Of a stretch of DNA of 8,477 nt, positions 6,230 to 8,477 are shown piece by piece. Position numbers and translations under genes: made by a program. The notes beneath the pieces were generated by a model. It did not search any database. It was not told where the DNA came from and was given only the letters and a program-made list of their open reading frames with translations. Each line of letters opens with the position of its first letter. Position 1 is the first letter of the stretch. The stretch is from positions 1 to 8,477 of the forward strand of contig CABQAB010000078.1 of the NCBI GenBank assembly GCA_902461985.1, written 5' to 3'. This stretch comes from an uncultured Bacteroidales bacterium. Its GTDB lineage: Bacteria; Bacteroidota; Bacteroidia; Bacteroidales; UBA932.

Positions 6230-7675
6230 TTAGCGAGTCCGCGTGCGTTTTCCGCTTCCAATCAGCGGAAGCCGTACTATATATTCATCTGCGGTCTCTT
6301 TTATTTCTATTTCTTTGTTTTCCAGATCCTTGTATTGTTGCCTGATATATTTCAGCCCGACTCCCGTGGACGGGGCGAGGCTTTTCTTGGGGATAAGGCT
6401 GTTGCTTACCGTAATGTATTCCCCGTCAGTCATGATGTTGATTTTCAAAGGGTTTGCGGCAGCCACCCCGTTGTGCTTGAATGCGTTCTCCACAAGCATC
6501 TGAACTGCGCACGGAGGTACGGCCTTGTTGAGGTCCTCTGCCCTTATGTCCTCCCTGACTTCAAATCCGACCGGGAAACGGGCCTTCATCAGGTCGATGA
6601 ACTGGTCCACGAATTCCATTTCATTTGTCAGCGGCACCGTCTCCTCGTCCTCTTTGCTGAGCATATAGCGGTACAGCCCGGCCAGCTTGTGTATGAATTC
6701 GCTTGCATTCTCGGTCTGTCCGTCAGTTACGAGTCCGTCCAGCACATTGAGTGAATTGAAAAGGAAATGGGGGTTTACCTGCTGTTTGAGTTTTTCATAG
6801 CGGAACTGTGCGCTGTGCCTTTTTTCCCTCTCCATAATCACTGTCTGGCGACTTTCTATGACATAATTGAAAAGGTAAACTAAGCTGTAATAGGAGACAA
6901 CTGCCACAACGCAGAATACGAGCAGCTGCACAAACCACATGTTCATTCCCATGCTCACGTGACAGTCAGGGTGAAGGCAGAGCATAGCCGCATAGACAAA
7001 GGAAAGCAGCAGAATGAAAGTGCAGAGAATAATGATGAACAGCGTGTGCCCCACAGCGGACTTTATGACGGAAGAATATCTTACAAAGATGACGTTCAGG
7101 CAGATGACAGTAATCGTGACTGCGGAATTGGACATCATCATCGCCAGAATCTCCAAAGTGCTGCTGTGGGAGTTGCCGGAGGTCGAGAACACGAACACCA
7201 GTATCCTCAGGCAGAATATCATTACAAATGCAGCGATGATTATTTTCAGACCTGGCCCTGCTGGACTTGTTTCGGTCCTTGCCTGGTTGCGGTGCAGCCT
7301 GCCGGACAGCCAGATTATCCCTATGCCGAGAATGACAGTCGTTAAGAGTGTGGCAAATGCGCTTGCGACCGTCGCGGAGCTTATGAAACTGTGGAAAAGA
7401 CTGCCGGCCTCTATTCCGAGTATGAAGCCGAGAACATTGGTCAGTATTGCGCAGGCGGCAGTGATTTCTATGTTGAGCTTTCTCCTCTGGCAGAGGATAA
7501 TGGTCATTACCATAGTCAGGAGCGTCAGCAACAATTCATCGCTGATGCCCAATGCCCCGAGAATTACGGCTGTAACGGCATGGGCAAGGGCGAATCCCGC
7601 CACAATCCAGAAATCGGCGTTTGCTTTCAGTATAGTGCTGTCAATCTTCACAATCGTATAGAAAATTCGCCCCAT
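6230..7675 (-). CDS. Membrane sensor histidine kinase, LytS-like (His_kinase family)
   Basis: This 481-residue inner-membrane sensor kinase is the partner of the LytTR regulator that follows it. About eight hydrophobic helices (near residues 22-42, 47-63, 70-88, 97-123, 143-163, 178-198, 208-232 and 246-272) form the input domain. A charged, probably coiled-coil linker (272-300) follows. The phospho-acceptor is H303 in QVNPHFLFNSLN, diagnostic of the His_kinase (PF06580) class. The N box is VQMLVENAFKHN (E396, N397, N402), and the ATP-lid glycines are in STGVGLKYI (G438, G440). No large periplasmic or PAS domain is present, so the ligand is probably sensed in or at the membrane. I do not recognise the input domain as a named 5TM-Lyt or 7TM domain. 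The start at 7675 has no Shine-Dalgarno site. The gene is divergent from the MFS transporter across 192 bases. Function is secure; the signal is unknown. Confidence 0.95.
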   Translation of the reverse strand: MGRIFYTIVKIDSTILKANADFWIVAGFALAHAVTAVILGALGISDELLLTLLTMVMTIILCQRRKLNIEITAACAILTNVLGFILGIEAGSLFHSFISSATVASAFATLLTTVILGIGIIWLSGRLHRNQARTETSPAGPGLKIIIAAFVMIFCLRILVFVFSTSGNSHSSTLEILAMMMSNSAVTITVICLNVIFVRYSSVIKSAVGHTLFIIILCTFILLLSFVYAAMLCLHPDCHVSMGMNMWFVQLLVFCVVAVVSYYSLVYLFNYVIESRQTVIMEREKRHSAQFRYEKLKQQVNPHFLFNSLNVLDGLVTDGQTENASEFIHKLAGLYRYMLSKEDEETVPLTNEMEFVDQFIDLMKARFPVGFEVREDIRAEDLNKAVPPCAVQMLVENAFKHNGVAAANPLKINIMTDGEYITVSNSLIPKKSLAPSTGVGLKYIRQQYKDLENKEIEIKETADEYIVRLPLIGSGKRTRTR

Positions 7676-7737
7676 GCAAGCGATGAGGCTTCCAAATCAT
7701 CCGCAAGTTAAGAATAATCCCCCGAAATTCCCAAAAA

Positions 7738-7762
7738 CCTTTTCTGTTCGTCTTGAAAAAGG
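7738..7762. repeat. Imperfect inverted repeat in the divergent region
   Basis: CCTTTTC (7738-7744) faces GAAAAAGG (7755-7762), complementary except for one extra A, with a 10-base loop. It overlaps the first of the three direct repeats, so it may simply reflect the A/T tracts there. It could form a hairpin in the kinase leader RNA. Confidence 0.2.
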
Positions 7763-7796
7763 GGCGTTTCATCCTTCAAAATATCCTGTTCATCTT
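7742..7796 (+). promoter_or_regulatory. Three direct repeats at 21-bp steps, candidate LytTR operator
   Basis: The repeats read CTGTTCGTCTT (7744-7754), CGTTTCATCCT (7765-7775) and CTGTTCATCTT (7786-7796). Outer copies match at 10 of 11 bases and the middle one matches copy three at 8 of 11. All three share TTC[AG]TC, starting at 7747, 7768 and 7789, exactly 21 bp apart, so they lie on one face of the helix. LytTR regulators are known to bind direct repeats spaced about two turns apart, and GTTC[AG]T fits the right half of their general consensus. Copy two, taken from 7763, reads GGCGTTTCAT, one base off the E. coli YpdB site (GGCATTTCAT with an 11-base spacer, as I recall it). A-tracts at 7733-7737, 7756-7760 and 7778-7781 are spaced similarly and may bend the DNA. 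The repeats lie 72-124 bases before the MFS start. The pattern is seen; the binding protein is inferred. Confidence 0.6.
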
Positions 7797-7826
7797 TACG
7801 GCTCGTCCTATTTGACAACTATTTCC

Positions 7827-7834
7827 TATATTCG
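7827..7834 (+). promoter_or_regulatory. TATATTCG, near match to the Bacteroidota -7 box, for the MFS gene
   Basis: TATATTCG matches TAnnTTTG at five of six defined positions and lies 33 bases before the MFS start codon, leaving a normal leader. The nearest TTTG (7811-7814) is only 12 bases upstream, too close for a -33 element (19-21 expected), so the promoter would be weak alone. Repeat three of the candidate operator would end roughly 45 bases before the predicted start site, a usual place for an activator. Confidence 0.35.
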
Positions 7835-7854
7835 CAGGACACATTAGACTAATT

Positions 7855-7875
7855 AACCGGTTCATATATGAAACC
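7855..7875 (+). promoter_or_regulatory. Palindromes across the MFS start codon
   Basis: AACCGGTT (7855-7862) is a perfect palindrome, and TTCATATATGAA (7861-7872), which contains the ATG at 7868, is another. Together GGTTCAT and ATGAAACC can pair with one bulged A, which would fold the start codon into a small RNA hairpin. It could limit translation, bind a repressor as DNA, or be accidental. Confidence 0.3.
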
Positions 7876-8477
7876 AGCCAGACGAAATCTTTCTTTTTGG
7901 CAACTTTGGAACATCAGTTTCGGCTTCTTTGGAGTGCAGATAGCATATTCGCTCCAGAGCGCCAACATAAGCCGTATCTTCGCCACCCTTGGCGCAGATC
8001 CTCATAATCTCAGCTTTTTCTGGATACTTCCGCCTCTTATGGGCATGGTGGTGCAGCCGCTGGTAGGCAAATACAGCGACAGGACATGGTGCCGTCTCGG
8101 CCGCCGCATCCCGTATCTCTTCCTTGGCGCACTCATCGCAGTCATAGTGATGTGCATGCTTCCCAATGCCGGCAGTTTCGGACTTGCTGTGGGCGGGGCG
8201 ATGGTTTTCGGACTTATAGCCCTCATGCTTCTTGACACCTCAATCAACATGGCAATGCAGCCTTTCAAAATGCTTGTCGGCGACATGGTCAATGAGGAGC
8301 AGAAAGCAAAGGCGTATTCAATACAGTCATTCCTCTGCAACGCGGGCAGCCTCGTGGGCTATTTCTTCCCCTTCCTCTTCGCCTGGTTCGGACTTGCCAA
8401 CACAGCTCCTGAGGGACAGGTGCCTGACACGGTGAAATGGTCATTCTACATAGGTGCCGCCATACTCATCCTCTGTG
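7868..8477 (+). CDS. MFS sugar transporter, SLC45/GPH-like, probable maltose or alpha-glucoside carrier, 3' end missing
   Basis: An open frame runs from ATG 7868 to the right edge without a stop: 203 codons, about the N-terminal half of a carrier of the usual 450 residues or so. Hydrophobic helices lie near residues 13-33, 50-66, 83-99, 105-125, 150-172 and from 192. The loop between helices 2 and 3 carries GKYSDRTWCRLGRRIPY (67-83), the DRT/R-x-GRRxPY form of the MFS motif typical of SLC45 and related sucrose/maltose carriers. QPFKMLVGDMVNEEQKAKAYSIQSF begins at 131 and matches the same group (PF...DM...EEQ...A...QS). Such proteins import maltose or related sugars by cation symport in Bacteroidota, often beside maltose-processing enzymes, so malQ nearby fits. 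The family is secure, the sugar inferred. The gene is divergent from the sensor kinase operon and may be its target. The start follows an AT-rich leader with no Shine-Dalgarno site. Confidence 0.9.
   Translation, partial: MKPARRNLSFWQLWNISFGFFGVQIAYSLQSANISRIFATLGADPHNLSFFWILPPLMGMVVQPLVGKYSDRTWCRLGRRIPYLFLGALIAVIVMCMLPNAGSFGLAVGGAMVFGLIALMLLDTSINMAMQPFKMLVGDMVNEEQKAKAYSIQSFLCNAGSLVGYFFPFLFAWFGLANTAPEGQVPDTVKWSFYIGAAILILC

Noticed and set aside
7014..7661. 215-codon plus-strand open frame opposite the sensor kinase
   Set aside because: It is antisense to a clear histidine kinase membrane domain, and its translation resembles no family. It mirrors the reading frame of the real gene.

Overview
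The window looks like a piece of a Bacteroidales (Bacteroidota) chromosome with roughly balanced GC content; the genus cannot be told from it. The evidence is a glucanotransferase with two CBM20 domains joined to a GH77 domain, a LytS-like sensor kinase with its LytTR regulator, TAnnTTTG-like promoter elements of the Bacteroidota type, and start codons preceded by A-rich leaders rather than Shine-Dalgarno sites. I see no rRNA, tRNA, CRISPR array, insertion sequence or other sign of a mobile element. Gene order and protein families look like ordinary core and sugar-metabolism chromosome.

Layout, left to right. (1) The 3' part of rsgA (ribosome small-subunit maturation GTPase), followed 4 bases later by a small CYTH-domain protein, probably in one transcript. 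(2) A 61-base gap with a perfect 15-bp palindrome and a TAAGTTTG promoter-like box, then an organophosphate:phosphate antiporter (OPA) family MFS transporter with altered substrate-site motifs. (3) A 169-base AT-rich gap with one small hairpin, then malQ, an 810-residue DPE2-like 4-alpha-glucanotransferase. (4) Only 17 bases after malQ, and convergent with it, the end of a minus-strand two-component operon: a membrane sensor kinase (LytS-like) followed after 11 bases by a LytTR response regulator. (5) A 192-base divergent intergenic region, then the first 203 codons of an SLC45/GPH-like MFS sugar transporter that runs off the right edge.

How the genes may work together. MalQ handles maltose and maltodextrin in the cytoplasm, and the right-hand transporter resembles the maltose/alpha-glucoside MFS carriers of Bacteroidota, so the right two thirds of the window may be a small alpha-glucan uptake and use locus. 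The two-component operon sits between them. The divergent region between the kinase and the transporter holds three direct repeats at exactly 21-bp steps, the geometry expected of a LytTR operator, pointing toward the transporter. The most interesting hypothesis here is therefore a LytS/LytTR pair that switches on a divergently encoded MFS sugar transporter, similar in design to E. coli YpdA/YpdB-yhjX. The repeats are seen directly; the regulatory link and the sugar are inferred. I found no clearly novel system beyond this.
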